64,000 bases of DNA from Corynebacterium lizhenjunii (GCF_011038655.2 NZ_CP064954.1:186001-250000); one strand, 5' to 3'; positions 1-9,765 are shown, numbered from the stretch's first letter. Made by a program: numbers and translations. The notes: a model not told the origin generated them from the sequence alone.

Positions 1-148
1 TGCCCACCCACCAGCGGGGATTGCGCATGGCGGTGCGCATGACATTGCCCCGGGCCCGCAGCGCAATGCGGTGGCGCACCACCGTGCCCCAGGCCACCAC
101 CAGGGCAGAGGCCAGGGCGCACAGCACTGCGATGACGTTTCCTAACAC
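1..148 (-). CDS. N-terminal end of an integral membrane protein, possibly DMT-type transporter (partial)
   Basis: Read on the minus strand, the left edge encodes about 49 residues starting VLGNVIAVLCALASALVVAW, one strongly hydrophobic helix followed by a basic stretch (RHRIALRAR). The chosen GTG (148-146) has an AAGGTGG Shine-Dalgarno-like sequence five bases ahead; a GTG at 157 is the alternative. The rest of the gene lies outside the window. Helix followed by a positive loop fits the first segment of a DMT-type transporter, but this is inference from a short piece. It diverges from lysC. Confidence 0.5.
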   Translation of the reverse strand, partial: MLGNVIAVLCALASALVVAWGTVVRHRIALRARGNVMRTAMRNPRWWVG

Positions 149-452
149 TCGTACCACCTTACCGATTCCCGCCGGATGCCCGGGCGCCGAACCCCTGGGC
201 ACTCCTGCGGCAATCTCGCGGCTATCCCACGGCAATCCCACTACATTCCCACGGCAATCCCCCCGCAATCACGCGGTTATCCCACGGCTATCCCGGGGGA
301 ATCCCGCCCAGAAAGTGTCCTGCACAATAGAATTGGCGCTGGTGTTTCTTTAGCGGCACTGAGCGGGTAATCTGTAGGAATTGACTACTAAGCAATAGGT
401 ATTACCTCAAAACATCGAGCGCAAAGGCGCAAAGGAAGGTGGCTGAACGCCC
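149..452. promoter_or_regulatory. lysC upstream region with short imperfect repeats
   Basis: About 300 bases without a convincing gene. Positions 200-300 hold repeated words of the type CCACGGCAATCC and CACGGCTATCCC in an irregular array. The lysC promoter must lie in the AT-richer stretch around 340-410. An AAAGGAAGG ribosome-binding sequence (432-440) precedes the lysC GTG. No terminator or riboswitch is recognisable. Confidence 0.4.
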
Positions 453-1718
453 GTGGCCCTCATCGTGCAAAAGTATGGCGGTTCCTCGCTGGAGTCTGCA
501 GAGCGCATCCGCGCCGTCGCGGAGCGCATTGTTGCCACCAAAAAGCAGGGCAATGACGTGGTGGTGGTGTGTTCCGCGATGGGAGATACCACCGATGAGC
601 TGCTGGACCTGGCCGCCCAGGTCAACCCAGTGCCGCCGCAGCGGGAGATGGACATGCTGCTCACCGCCGGCGAGCGTATCTCTAACGCCCTGGTGGCCAT
701 GGCGGTGGAGTCCCTGGGTGCGCAGGCGCAGTCCTTTACCGGCTCCCAGGCTGGCGTACTCACCACGGAGCGCCACGGCAACGCCCGCATTATTGATGTC
801 ACCCCGGGTCGCATTACGGAGGCCCTGAGTGAGGGAAAGATTTGTATTGTGGCCGGCTTCCAGGGCGTCAATAAGGACACCCGGGACGTGACCACCCTGG
901 GCCGCGGCGGCTCAGACACCACGGCGGTGGCGCTGGCGGCCGCCCTGGGGGCAGATGTGTGTGAGATTTACTCGGACGTCGATGGTGTGTACACCGCAGA
1001 CCCGCGCATTGTCCCGGACGCCCAGAAGCTAGAAAAGCTCTCCTTTGAGGAGATGCTGGAAATGGCCGCCGTGGGCTCCAAAATTCTGGTCCTGCGCAGC
1101 GTGGAATACGCCCGCGCGTTTAACGTACCCCTGCGAGTTCGCTCGTCTTATTCAAATGATCCCGGCACCCTGATCGCCGGTTCGATGGAGGATATTCCTG
1201 TGGAAGAAGCAGTACTAACTGGTGTAGCAACGGACAACTCTGAGGCGAAGGTGACCTTGTTGGGCATCCCGGACCGTCCGGGTGAGGCCGCGAAGGTCTT
1301 CCGCGCAGTCGCGGACGCTGAGATCAACATTGACATGGTGCTGCAAAACGTCTCCTCCCTGGAGTCCGGCACCACGGACATCACCTTCACCTGCCCGCGC
1401 GCCGATGGGCCCCGGGCAATGGAGATCCTGACCAAGCTGCAGGCAGAAGGCAACTGGTCCAAGGTGCTTTACGATGACCAGGTGGGCAAGGTCTCCCTGG
1501 TCGGCGCCGGCATGAAGTCCCACCCCGGGGTGACCGCGGACTTTACCGAGGCCCTTCGCGATGTGGGCGTGAACCTGGAGCTCATCTCCACCTCAGAGAT
1601 CCGCATTTCCGTGCTGGTGCGCGAGGCTGACCTGGACAAGGCAGCCCGGGCGTTGCATGATAAGTTCCAGCTTGGTGGCGAGGAAGAAGCCACCGTTTAT
1701 GCTGGTACCGGACGCTAA
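453..1718 (+). CDS. lysC: Aspartate kinase (alpha subunit)
   Basis: Phosphorylates L-aspartate, the first committed step to lysine, threonine, methionine and diaminopimelate (cell wall). The 421-residue protein has the amino-acid-kinase motif KYGGSS at residues 7-12, a catalytic domain to about 240 and two ACT domains in the C-terminal 170 residues, which in this family bind lysine plus threonine for feedback inhibition. The protein ends [16 protein letters not shown], very close to the C. glutamicum enzyme as I remember it. The start is GTG at 453. It is followed by asd after 54 bases, the classic lysC-asd operon. A second in-frame start gives the beta subunit (separate entry). Confidence 0.97.
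   Translation: MALIVQKYGGSSLESAERIRAVAERIVATKKQGNDVVVVCSAMGDTTDELLDLAAQVNPVPPQREMDMLLTAGERISNALVAMAVESLGAQAQSFTGSQAGVLTTERHGNARIIDVTPGRITEALSEGKICIVAGFQGVNKDTRDVTTLGRGGSDTTAVALAAALGADVCEIYSDVDGVYTADPRIVPDAQKLEKLSFEEMLEMAAVGSKILVLRSVEYARAFNVPLRVRSSYSNDPGTLIAGSMEDIPVEEAVLTGVATDNSEAKVTLLGIPDRPGEAAKVFRAVADAEINIDMVLQNVSSLESGTTDITFTCPRADGPRAMEILTKLQAEGNWSKVLYDDQVGKVSLVGAGMKSHPGVTADFTEALRDVGVNLELISTSEIRISVLVREADLDKAARALHDKFQLGGEEEATVYAGTGR
1200..1718 (+). CDS. lysC: Aspartate kinase beta subunit (internal in-frame start of lysC)
   Basis: Coryneform aspartate kinase is an alpha2beta2 enzyme whose beta chain is translated from inside lysC. Here a GTG at 1200 opens the sequence [16 protein letters not shown], the known beta-chain N-terminus region, and GGAGG at 1187-1191 provides a strong ribosome-binding site eight bases ahead. 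The product of about 172 residues is just the two ACT regulatory domains. The internal start is seen in sequence; its use is inferred from the family. Confidence 0.8.
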   Translation: MEEAVLTGVATDNSEAKVTLLGIPDRPGEAAKVFRAVADAEINIDMVLQNVSSLESGTTDITFTCPRADGPRAMEILTKLQAEGNWSKVLYDDQVGKVSLVGAGMKSHPGVTADFTEALRDVGVNLELISTSEIRISVLVREADLDKAARALHDKFQLGGEEEATVYAGTGR

Positions 1719-1727
1719 ACCCACATT

Positions 1728-2804
<1,077 letters not shown>

Positions 2805-2805
2805 T

Positions 2806-3945
2806 ATGCGGTGGTCCCGCTCAGTACTGGTACTGATTGTTGTCCTCAGCGTGACGCTGCTGGGGGTTGTGTACTGGGCGGGCTTTGGGGGGCGGCGCGA
2901 CCGCGTTGCACAAGAATGGACCCGGCCGGGTAATTTCATTGTGGCCTATGGCCCGGTTATTGAGCCACCGTTTATCGCTGGCAAAAATAGGTACTATGTG
3001 TATAGTCCTAGCGGCGAAAGGTTGGATAGCCAGAGTGGGGCGGGCCATTGGTACCCGGGCGTACTGGGGTCTACGCAGGCGAGCTTGTTGTCTTTTGACC
3101 GTTCGCTTCGCCATTTTCGTAAAGACGGCTCGGTTGTAGACGTTTCTCGGACTGGCCACCAAAACTATATGCAGATGTCCCCAGAGGGCAACTTGGCGGT
3201 GGTGGGCATTCAGGGCGATGGCACAGCGAACGGGGTCGAAACGATTATGTTGTTGCGGGCTGATGGCGCTGTGTTTAAGCAGAGGATCCCCTTTTCGTCT
3301 CATTCGCTGGACTTGAGCGAGGACCACGTCATTGTCATGGGCACTTCCCCGGAGGGCACACCGCAGCGGAACCGAATCTTCGTCATGGACGCTGACGGTG
3401 GCGGTGGGGAAGTTGCTCTTCCCCAGGACTACGATGCAGCTTTCGTGCCCATGAGGTACTCCACCGTGAATTACATGGGGGACGGGGTGTTCGAGATTTT
3501 GCAAACTGACCGCGTGGACAATGGTGAGGAAGGGGAGCGGACAGAGGTCACCGCGTTCGAAGTCCGGGTAACCGATTCCCGCGCGCAAGAGCTTGAGACT
3601 CAACAGGTCCGCCACCGGGTGATGACCCGGTACGAGGATGCTGCGGTGAGTGACAACCTGCCGTATGGGGAAAGCGGATTTATCGATGCGGACGGAAAGG
3701 TATTCATTAGCCGCCGCGATAGCGAGAAACCAGAGTATATGGGCACGGTGGCGGACTTTGCTGAGGAAGGTTTTCTGCGGGTCCGTAGCAAGGCGGCAGA
3801 TCCTAAATTCGCTCTGAAGCGCGAGGGCTACGTGGAGATCCGCTCCTGGAACAACCCGGAGCGGGTAGTCGCTACCCTCAACACGGAGCGCTTTGCCTGT
3901 CGCATTGAGCAGTGCGGCATTGCCGCCGTGACAGAAATCAGCTGA
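2806..3945 (+). CDS. Membrane-anchored protein of unknown function
   Basis: 379 residues starting MRWSRSVLVLIVVLSVTLLG, one uncleaved-looking hydrophobic helix, then about 350 hydrophilic residues predicted to lie outside the membrane. No family is recognised; short alternating strand-rich stretches (DGAVFKQR, DGKVFISRRD) could be blades of a beta-propeller, which is only a guess. It ends with a short cysteine pair (CRIEQC). The ATG starts one base after the asd stop, so it is very likely translated from the same message. Codon use looks less biased than asd. Confidence 0.75.
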   Translation: MRWSRSVLVLIVVLSVTLLGVVYWAGFGGRRDRVAQEWTRPGNFIVAYGPVIEPPFIAGKNRYYVYSPSGERLDSQSGAGHWYPGVLGSTQASLLSFDRSLRHFRKDGSVVDVSRTGHQNYMQMSPEGNLAVVGIQGDGTANGVETIMLLRADGAVFKQRIPFSSHSLDLSEDHVIVMGTSPEGTPQRNRIFVMDADGGGGEVALPQDYDAAFVPMRYSTVNYMGDGVFEILQTDRVDNGEEGERTEVTAFEVRVTDSRAQELETQQVRHRVMTRYEDAAVSDNLPYGESGFIDADGKVFISRRDSEKPEYMGTVADFAEEGFLRVRSKAADPKFALKREGYVEIRSWNNPERVVATLNTERFACRIEQCGIAAVTEIS

Positions 3946-3950
3946 GCTAC

Positions 3951-3989
3951 GCTGGCCGAGCCAAGCTTGGTTAGTGGGCCCAGCGTACG
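3951..3989. terminator. Possible bidirectional terminator hairpin
   Basis: ACGCTGG and CCAGCGT can pair across a loop containing the AAGCTT palindrome, in the gap between the convergent 2806 gene and the YkvI-type transporter. There is no T tract on either strand, so efficiency is doubtful. Confidence 0.35.
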
Positions 3990-4019
3990 AGGTCAGCTGC
4001 GCGGGTTAGTGCCGGGAGA

Positions 4020-5462
4020 TCAGGACTGGGAGGGGTTGGTGCCGGGGGCCTTGGGGGCATCGGCAGGCTGAGCGGCAGCGGCATCGGCGGCATCGGCAGA
4101 CTCTGCGGCAGTCCCGAAGTCCAAATCGGACTGTACGGTGCCCTCCTTGGCGGTGGGCTCGGTGTGGACTACATAGGTGACGGAGGGGTGTGGGTCCTCG
4201 CGGTCGTAGTCCTCGAGCTCGGCGTCGGCCTCTAGGTCATCATGGATCTCCTCGGCCAAGGCGGCGATAAACTCCGGAGTGGCCATGTTGGAAGCTTTCG
4301 CCAGCTTCCGCAGCTCCTTTTCATTCTTCTTGGTAAAGCGCTCGCGGGGGTCCAGTCGACGCTGCACCAGGGTGCGGGCGCGGGAACGGCGGTCGGCTTC
4401 ATCGGTAATCTTGTCCCGGTTCTTAATCCAGCTAAAGACCATCACACCAATCATGAACAGACCAATGTAGCCCAGGATGGGGTACACGAAGCCCACCAGG
4501 GACTGGAAGCCCACGGAGGACAACAGGAAGCCAATGACACACGCGATGGCGTAGACCGGGTAGAAGCGCTTGGGGTTGCCGCGAGTCAGGCGCTTGCCCA
4601 GGGCGTAGAACATGCCCACGGCGGTGTTGAACACCATGCCGTAGATGATGAACGTCATCACATAACCCAACTGCGGGTTGATGTGGCTAATCAGCGCCAG
4701 CACCGGCATGTCCTCGCCGTTGACCTGCGGGGCGGCAAAGTACAGGGAGACCACCAGCAGCACCAACAAGAACACCATGACGATGCCGCCGAAGATACCG
4801 CCCAGGCCCACTGTCTTGTTGTCCAGGAAGTTACCGCCGATAACAATGGCCATCGAGACTGCACAAATGGCGTTGAGGCCGGTGTAGTTCAGGGCAGAAA
4901 TCCAGGGGTTGCCGATGGCGGGGTTGACGTTATTGACGGCGTACTCATTGAAGCTGACCAGGTCCACATCCGTGGTGACGATGGTGTAAATGGTGGTAAA
5001 GCCAATAAAGACGATGATAAACGGGGTCACCACACCAAGCACCGTGGTGACCTTATCGACGTCCAGCAAGCCGACTAGGAGCACCAGGATCAGCATGGAC
5101 AGACTGCCAACCCAGATGGGTACGGAGGGGAACTGCTGGGAAATGTTGGCGCCGCCACCGGCGAACATGACGAACCCGATGGAAAACAGCGTCAGAATGG
5201 TGCCCCAGTCCAAAATGCGGGAAGTGATGGGGCCGGAGACCTTGGAGTACACGGCGGTGTGCTCGGTTGCCTGGAAGTAGGAGCCCAGCTGCAGAAAGGC
5301 AATGCCGGCGATGACCATGAGGATGGCGGACAAGGCCATGCCCATCAGTCCCTGGTTGCCGAAGGCGACGAAGTACTGCATTGCCTCCTGGCCTGAGGCA
5401 AAACCTGCACCGACAACGACACCCACAAAGGCCATGGAAATAGCTATGGCGCGCTTAAGCAT
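4020..5462 (-). CDS. YkvI-family membrane transporter
   Basis: An APC-superfamily-like integral membrane protein of about 480 residues. It opens MLKRAIAISMAFVGVVVGAG with the GAGFASGQE motif typical of YkvI proteins and has about ten hydrophobic helices up to residue 360, followed by a hydrophilic, acidic cytoplasmic tail. The ATG at 5462 is preferred over upstream starts because AGGA precedes it and upstream residues are not membrane-like. The tail ends ESADAADAAAAQPADAPK, encoded by two exact copies of the dispersed word GGCATCGGCA (4056, 4089). Substrate unknown. The mRNA leader can fold into a long structured element (separate entry). Confidence 0.85.
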   Translation of the reverse strand: MLKRAIAISMAFVGVVVGAGFASGQEAMQYFVAFGNQGLMGMALSAILMVIAGIAFLQLGSYFQATEHTAVYSKVSGPITSRILDWGTILTLFSIGFVMFAGGGANISQQFPSVPIWVGSLSMLILVLLVGLLDVDKVTTVLGVVTPFIIVFIGFTTIYTIVTTDVDLVSFNEYAVNNVNPAIGNPWISALNYTGLNAICAVSMAIVIGGNFLDNKTVGLGGIFGGIVMVFLLVLLVVSLYFAAPQVNGEDMPVLALISHINPQLGYVMTFIIYGMVFNTAVGMFYALGKRLTRGNPKRFYPVYAIACVIGFLLSSVGFQSLVGFVYPILGYIGLFMIGVMVFSWIKNRDKITDEADRRSRARTLVQRRLDPRERFTKKNEKELRKLAKASNMATPEFIAALAEEIHDDLEADAELEDYDREDPHPSVTYVVHTEPTAKEGTVQSDLDFGTAAESADAADAAAAQPADAPKAPGTNPSQS

Positions 5463-5480
5463 GTGAGAAAATCCTGTCTT

Positions 5481-5546
5481 CACACGTGCCGGGCCCACGC
5501 TTGGTAGCTTCGTGGGCCCGGGTCGACGGTCGATTTGGCACGTGTG
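5481..5546 (-). promoter_or_regulatory. Structured leader upstream of the YkvI-type transporter
   Basis: CACACGTGCC (5481-5490) pairs perfectly with GGCACGTGTG (5537-5546). Inside, GGGCCCACG (5491-5499) pairs with CGTGGGCCC (5511-5519), and a further TCGA-containing mini-palindrome lies at about 5522-5532. The element ends about 18 bases before the transporter start codon, so it would be in the 5' untranslated RNA next to the ribosome-binding site. It matches no riboswitch class I can recognise. Either a cis-regulatory RNA or an attenuator is possible. Confidence 0.5.
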
Positions 5547-5688
5547 TATCTCCCTCCACCGTAACGAGTTGGCCGGGAGCATTCCAGCAGCGTACAGCCT
5601 TGAGAGGGCTGGAAGTAAAGATATTTCGCGCTAAAACCGTACACAGCTAGTGCATTTGGCCTTGCATAACCGATTGGTAACAATCTGC

Positions 5689-6246
5689 TTAGAATGCTGA
5701 GTTTCCGGCTGCTTGGCTGAGATCCTTGCGGGCGCGGGCCACGCGGGAACGGATGGTGCCCACGCGCACATTGGCAATCTTGGCGGCTTCTTCGTAGGTG
5801 TAGCCCAACACCTGGGTGAGGATGAGGGCTTCGCGGCGGTCGGGAGGGAGGGCATCGACAAGCGCACGGGCGTCAATCCAATCGGACCAGGCTTCGGTGC
5901 TGGTGTTGGGGGTGCGGGCGGCGGCGTCCTCATATTCGGTGGCGGACTTGCGGGGGCGGGCCATGTCGTGGCGGATATTGTCCACCCACACGCGCCGGGC
6001 CAGCGAGAGCAGCCAGGTGCGGGCGGAGGAGCGGGCGGCGAAACGGGGCAGCGCGCCGATGACGCGCAGGTAGGTTTCTTGGGTAAGGTCGTCGGCGATT
6101 TCTGGGCCGCCTAAGTGGGCCAGCAGGCGCCACACGTCACCTTGGGTGGCTTTAATGAACTCCGTTAGTGCGGCGCGGTCGCCTCGTCCGGCGCGGAGGG
6201 CCAGGTCGGTGACGCGGGCGTCGTCGGCAGCGGAGTGGTGGTTCAC
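5689..6246 (-). CDS. sigC: ECF RNA polymerase sigma factor SigC
   Basis: Extracytoplasmic-function sigma factor, 185 residues. Region 2 contains DDLTQETYLRV (around 52-62) and the -10 recognition part TWLLSLARRVWVDNIR; region 4 contains LPPDRREALILTQVLGYTYEEAAKIANVRVGTIRSRVARAR, a helix-turn-helix. The neighbourhood asd-sigC-katA is the same as in C. glutamicum, where SigC controls respiratory (cytochrome bd) genes, as I recall. The start is GTG at 6246 without a good ribosome-binding site. No anti-sigma factor gene is adjacent. Confidence 0.93.
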   Translation of the reverse strand: MNHHSAADDARVTDLALRAGRGDRAALTEFIKATQGDVWRLLAHLGGPEIADDLTQETYLRVIGALPRFAARSSARTWLLSLARRVWVDNIRHDMARPRKSATEYEDAAARTPNTSTEAWSDWIDARALVDALPPDRREALILTQVLGYTYEEAAKIANVRVGTIRSRVARARKDLSQAAGNSAF

Positions 6247-6554
6247 AAGGAAAGAACTTACCAGGCTGTGGGGGTGCCAGGCGGCGTCATCCTATAAATG
6301 GCGGGCGATTGGTTGCGAACGCCTATAAACGGACGTAGGCTATGAAGCATGTCCTATTAATCGTGCTTCGTAAGCGCGCTTCCCGGAACATGGAGCCCCG
6401 GAAAGCGCCCAGGCCCATCCTTACCGGAAGAGCCCGGAAAACCACACTAGGCCGGACAGGACTAGACGCTTAGCGGCACGGACCCATACAGGACTGGACC
6501 CACATAGACCCCACAGGCGACTACAGGCCTCAAAGGCCGCCGCAGCCGACCACA
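6247..6554. promoter_or_regulatory. sigC-katA divergent intergenic region
   Basis: This 370-base divergent spacer contains two copies of CCTATAAA (about 6291 and 6322) that could be -10-like boxes for sigC. A near-perfect dyad TATGAAGCA (6341-6349) / TGCTTCGTA (6364-6372), with 14 bases between arms, looks like an operator. The rest is low-complexity sequence with repeated ACAGG and GACC words leading into the katA hairpin. Operator identity is unknown. Confidence 0.45.
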
Positions 6555-6595
6555 GGCCTGCAGTGGCCGCCGCAGACCGGCGGCCACTGCAGGCC
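6555..6595 (+). promoter_or_regulatory. Perfect 18-bp hairpin in the katA leader
   Basis: GGCCTGCAGTGGCCGCCG (6555-6572) is an exact inverted repeat of 6578-6595 with a five-base loop. It ends five bases before the AGAAAGG ribosome-binding sequence of katA. No T run follows, so it is more likely an mRNA stability or translation-control stem, or a dyad operator, than a terminator. Confidence 0.75.
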
Positions 6596-6616
6596 CTAAC
6601 AGAAAGGAACAACCCC

Positions 6617-8164
6617 ATGACTGATTCCGCAGCTGACAAGATTCTGAACCACGGCCAGCGCCCAGCCCCAGAAAGCCGCACCACGCCCACCACCCGGCCA
6701 TCCGGCCAGCCGGTGGCAAGCGAAAACACCTCCATGACCGCGGGACCCCAGGGCGCGAACGTACTCAACGACCTGCACCTGATTGAAAAGCTCGCCCACT
6801 TCAACCGCGAGCGCGTCCCGGAGCGCAACCCGCACGCCAAGGGCCACGGCGCCTTCGGCGAGCTGCACATCACCGAAGACGTCTCCCAGTACACCAAAGC
6901 CAAGGTCTTCCAGAAGGGCACCGTCACCCCGATGGTGGCACGCTTTTCCACCGTCGCTGGCGAGCAGGGCTCCCCGGATACCTGGCGCGACGTCCACGGC
7001 TTCGCGCTGCGTTTCTACACCGAGGATGGCAACTATGACATCGTCGGCAACAACACGCCCACCTTCTTCCTGCGCGACGGCATCAAGTTCCCGGACTTCA
7101 TCCACTCCCAAAAGCGGCGTGGCGCCAATGGCCTGCGCGACGCCGACATGCAGTGGGACTTCTGGACCCGCAACCCGGAAACCGCCCACCAGGTCACCTA
7201 CCTGATGGGCGACCGCGGCACTCCGAAGACTTCCCGCCACCAGGACGGCTTCGGCTCCCACACCTTCCAGTGGATCAACGAAGAAGGCACCCCGGTGTGG
7301 ATCAAGTACCACTTCAAGACCCGCCAAGGCTGGGACTGCTTCACCGACGCCGAGGCTACGGAGATGGCCGGCCTCAACGCCGACTTCCAGCGCGAAGACC
7401 TCTACAACGCCATCGAGGCCGGGGACTACCCCATCTGGGACGTCAAGGTCCAGATCATGCCCTTCGAGGACGCGGAGAACTACCGCTTTAACCCCTTCGA
7501 TCTGACCAAGACCTGGTCCCAGAAGGACTACCCGCTGGTAGACGTGGGCTACTTTGTACTCAACCGCAACCCCCGCAACTTCTTCGCCCAGATCGAGCAG
7601 CTGGCGCTAGACCCGGGCAACCTGGTCCCCGGCGTGGGCCTTTCCCCGGACCGCATGCTGCAGGCGCGCGCCTTCGCCTACGCGGACCAGCACCGCTACC
7701 GCATCGGTGCCAATTACAAGCAGCTGCCGGTTAACCAGCCGCTGAACCAGGTCAACACCTACGAGCACGAAGGCTCCATGCAGTTCCTGTTCAACGGCCC
7801 TGAAGAGCCGGTGTACTCCCCCAACCGCCACGCCAAGGGCACCGGCTACTTGGATAACACCGAGGTTAACGTCCGCGAGGAAGCCCACCAGGCCGCAGAC
7901 CTCTACGTCAACCCGGACCCCCACGGTACGGACCTGACCCGCGCACCTTATGTGCAGCACCCGGAGGACGGCGACTTTGTCCAGGCCGGAATCCTCTACC
8001 GCGAGGTTATGGACGACGATGAGAAGGAGCGACTGGCAAACAACATCGCCGGGGCAATGGCCGGGGTCTCGGAGCCGACCGAACAGCGCGTCTACGAGTA
8101 CTGGGACCAGGTCGATGAACTCCTGGGCCAGCGCGTGCGCGAAGTCTTCGCCGCCTCCAAGTAA
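6617..8164 (+). CDS. katA: Monofunctional haem catalase
   Basis: Converts hydrogen peroxide to water and oxygen in the cytoplasm. 515 residues, a small-subunit clade catalase. The distal histidine motif is in ERNPHAKGHGAFG, the FSTVAGEQGSPDTWRDVHGFALRFY block is present, and the proximal haem tyrosine is in RAFAYADQHRYRIG. The ATG at 6617 is chosen because AAAGG lies 10 bases ahead; an in-frame start inside the upstream hairpin (6563) is rejected. Divergent from sigC. Confidence 0.97.
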   Translation: MTDSAADKILNHGQRPAPESRTTPTTRPSGQPVASENTSMTAGPQGANVLNDLHLIEKLAHFNRERVPERNPHAKGHGAFGELHITEDVSQYTKAKVFQKGTVTPMVARFSTVAGEQGSPDTWRDVHGFALRFYTEDGNYDIVGNNTPTFFLRDGIKFPDFIHSQKRRGANGLRDADMQWDFWTRNPETAHQVTYLMGDRGTPKTSRHQDGFGSHTFQWINEEGTPVWIKYHFKTRQGWDCFTDAEATEMAGLNADFQREDLYNAIEAGDYPIWDVKVQIMPFEDAENYRFNPFDLTKTWSQKDYPLVDVGYFVLNRNPRNFFAQIEQLALDPGNLVPGVGLSPDRMLQARAFAYADQHRYRIGANYKQLPVNQPLNQVNTYEHEGSMQFLFNGPEEPVYSPNRHAKGTGYLDNTEVNVREEAHQAADLYVNPDPHGTDLTRAPYVQHPEDGDFVQAGILYREVMDDDEKERLANNIAGAMAGVSEPTEQRVYEYWDQVDELLGQRVREVFAASK

Positions 8165-8230
8165 AACAACCAGAACCGAACAACGGCGCGCCTGCCAAAC
8201 AAGATTGCAGCAGGTAGATAGGTTATTGGA

Positions 8231-9562
8231 ATGAGATCCTTCCTACCTCTCCTCCTGCTGCTGCCGGTCTTGGCAGGTTCGCTCTTTGTTAGTTTTGGCA
8301 CCGACTGGGCTCCGGCAGACGCCTGGGTGGTCCGGGAGGACAACCAGGACTCCGCCGGGGCGCGCCGGGCGGCCGGTGATGCACAGGCCCAGGCCAGCTT
8401 GTTGGCCAGTGGCGCTAAGCAGCTCAAGGAAGGTACCGCTGCTTTGCAGGAAGGCGCCCAGCCTTTGGGCCAGGGGGTGCAGGAGCTTGCCCAAGGCTCA
8501 GCACAGCTTGCCGATGGCCTGGTGGAGCTGCAGGCAGGCACCGGCCGGCTTGGTGAAGGTGCCACCCGCGTCGCTGACGGCGTCGGGCAGGCGGTAGACC
8601 AAATTATTGGCGTTAATGCGGTGCGGGGGCAGATCATTGAGGCTATAGATTCAACCTTGGGGGACTTGCGGGGTAAGCAATCGCCGGAGGCGAATCAGCT
8701 GCGTGGGCGGCTGCAGGAGCTTAAGGCACAGGCAGAGACCTTTGAGTTGGACCAGCAGCTAGCGGGGCAGTTGGTGGAGTTGAAGAATGGTTCGCGGGAC
8801 ATCGCCAATCAGCTGCATGTGCCGGGCTATGCCTACCATGATGGCATTTACCAGGCGACCAAGGGGGCACAGGAGCTACGGGCGGGCCTGCAGGAGTTAG
8901 AAGCCGGAGTGGCGGAAGCGCAAAAGGGCGTGGCTGAGCTAGACGGTGGCGCAGGCCGGATCTCACAGATGGCGCAAGACAATTCCCGCAACGTGGGCAA
9001 TATCCAGCGCGTGTTGCCTACCGCGGCGCCTGGTGAGCCGGTCTTTGACCCGGCTGTGACTGTCTTGCTGTCAGGGCTGCTGCTGCTGGGCGGCGCGGTG
9101 CTGGCGCGGCTGGGGCGCTGGACAGGCCTAGCCGGGGTGATAGGCCTGGGGGCGGCCGGTGCCGGGGTGGGGTATCTGCTGACGGATATTATCAACCCGC
9201 TGAGTGTCGCGGCGTGTGTGGCCGGTGCTGGTGCTGGTTGGGCGGCGGTGCGCGTGCTGGCCGCCGGGTGGGGCCGCAAGGCCGCGGTGATTAGCTCTGG
9301 GGTGCTGGGGGTGGCTCAGACCGGATTGTCGGCTTGGCTGTGGAGCGAGGCAGCGGCCGGCGAGGTAGTGCACCGGGCGGTGATGGCGGTGGCAAACCTC
9401 TTCCCCATGAACTGGACTGTGTCAGCTATCACTACCAGTGGAAACGGCGGACATGCGCCGTTGATTTGGGTGTCTTTGGGGGTCCTAGCGGCCATTTTGC
9501 TGGCCGGGCTCTGCGCGCCGGCTGCCCGCGAGAAGCAGCCTTCCCTGGCAATTGAGCCTTAA
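8231..9562 (+). CDS. Membrane protein with LxxG heptad repeats (YhgE/Pip-like)
   Basis: 443 residues: an N-terminal signal anchor (FLPLLLLLPVLAGSLFV), an extracellular region (about 50-270) of repeating L-x-x-G heptads such as ELAQGSAQLADGLVELQAGTGRLGEG, and six hydrophobic helices from about 280 to the C-terminus. This is the layout of YhgE/Pip and type VII-associated 'X-X-X-Leu-X-X-Gly' proteins, where the heptads form a long coiled stalk. It starts 66 bases after katA with no clear terminator between, so some readthrough is possible. Function in corynebacteria is unclear. Confidence 0.8.
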   Translation: MRSFLPLLLLLPVLAGSLFVSFGTDWAPADAWVVREDNQDSAGARRAAGDAQAQASLLASGAKQLKEGTAALQEGAQPLGQGVQELAQGSAQLADGLVELQAGTGRLGEGATRVADGVGQAVDQIIGVNAVRGQIIEAIDSTLGDLRGKQSPEANQLRGRLQELKAQAETFELDQQLAGQLVELKNGSRDIANQLHVPGYAYHDGIYQATKGAQELRAGLQELEAGVAEAQKGVAELDGGAGRISQMAQDNSRNVGNIQRVLPTAAPGEPVFDPAVTVLLSGLLLLGGAVLARLGRWTGLAGVIGLGAAGAGVGYLLTDIINPLSVAACVAGAGAGWAAVRVLAAGWGRKAAVISSGVLGVAQTGLSAWLWSEAAAGEVVHRAVMAVANLFPMNWTVSAITTSGNGGHAPLIWVSLGVLAAILLAGLCAPAAREKQPSLAIEP

Positions 9563-9631
9563 ACGTATGAACAAGCTGTGAATGTGTCCGATTCCTAGGT
9601 TTTTCGGGCACATCGGTGTTACTATAGCAAT
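9563..9631 (+). promoter_or_regulatory. Probable promoter for the 9.63-kb small RNA
   Basis: A TACTAT hexamer at 9620-9625 is a good -10 box; a T-rich TAGGTTTTTC stretch lies about 17 bases upstream in place of a -35. It would start transcription close to 9632, the first base of the folded element. The coding gene upstream ends at 9562. Confidence 0.45.
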
Positions 9632-9745
9632 TGCTCACGATGCCCGCTTAGGGGGCGGGCGCGCAGCTTTCGAGCTGTCAAGTGAGTGATAGGGAATAGG
9701 GACGACGCGGTAGCTGTAGGGGCGCCGCGTCGTTTCCCATTTTCC
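9632..9745 (+). ncRNA. Putative structured small RNA with intrinsic terminator
   Basis: About 114 bases between a -10-like box and a T-rich tail fold well. CTCAC (9634-9638) pairs with GTGAG (9682-9686), closing a multiloop with stem GCCCG/CGGGC and stem CAGCT/AGCTG capped by a TTCG tetraloop. A final stem ACGACGCGG (9702-9710) / CCGCGTCGT (9725-9733) is followed by TTTCCCATTTTCC, a weak terminator. No ORF fits and no known RNA family is recognised. On the opposite strand two hairpins would carry C-rich loops, recalling 6C RNA, so the orientation is not certain. Confidence 0.5.
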
Positions 9746-9765
9746 GGCCTAATGGTCAAAATGTG
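9746..9765 (+). repeat. Solitary IS1249-type terminal repeat
   Basis: The 20 bases here are identical to the outer left end of the IS1249-type element at 57380-57399. No transposase or second end is nearby, so it is a relic end left after deletion. It begins immediately after the putative small-RNA terminator. Confidence 0.7.
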
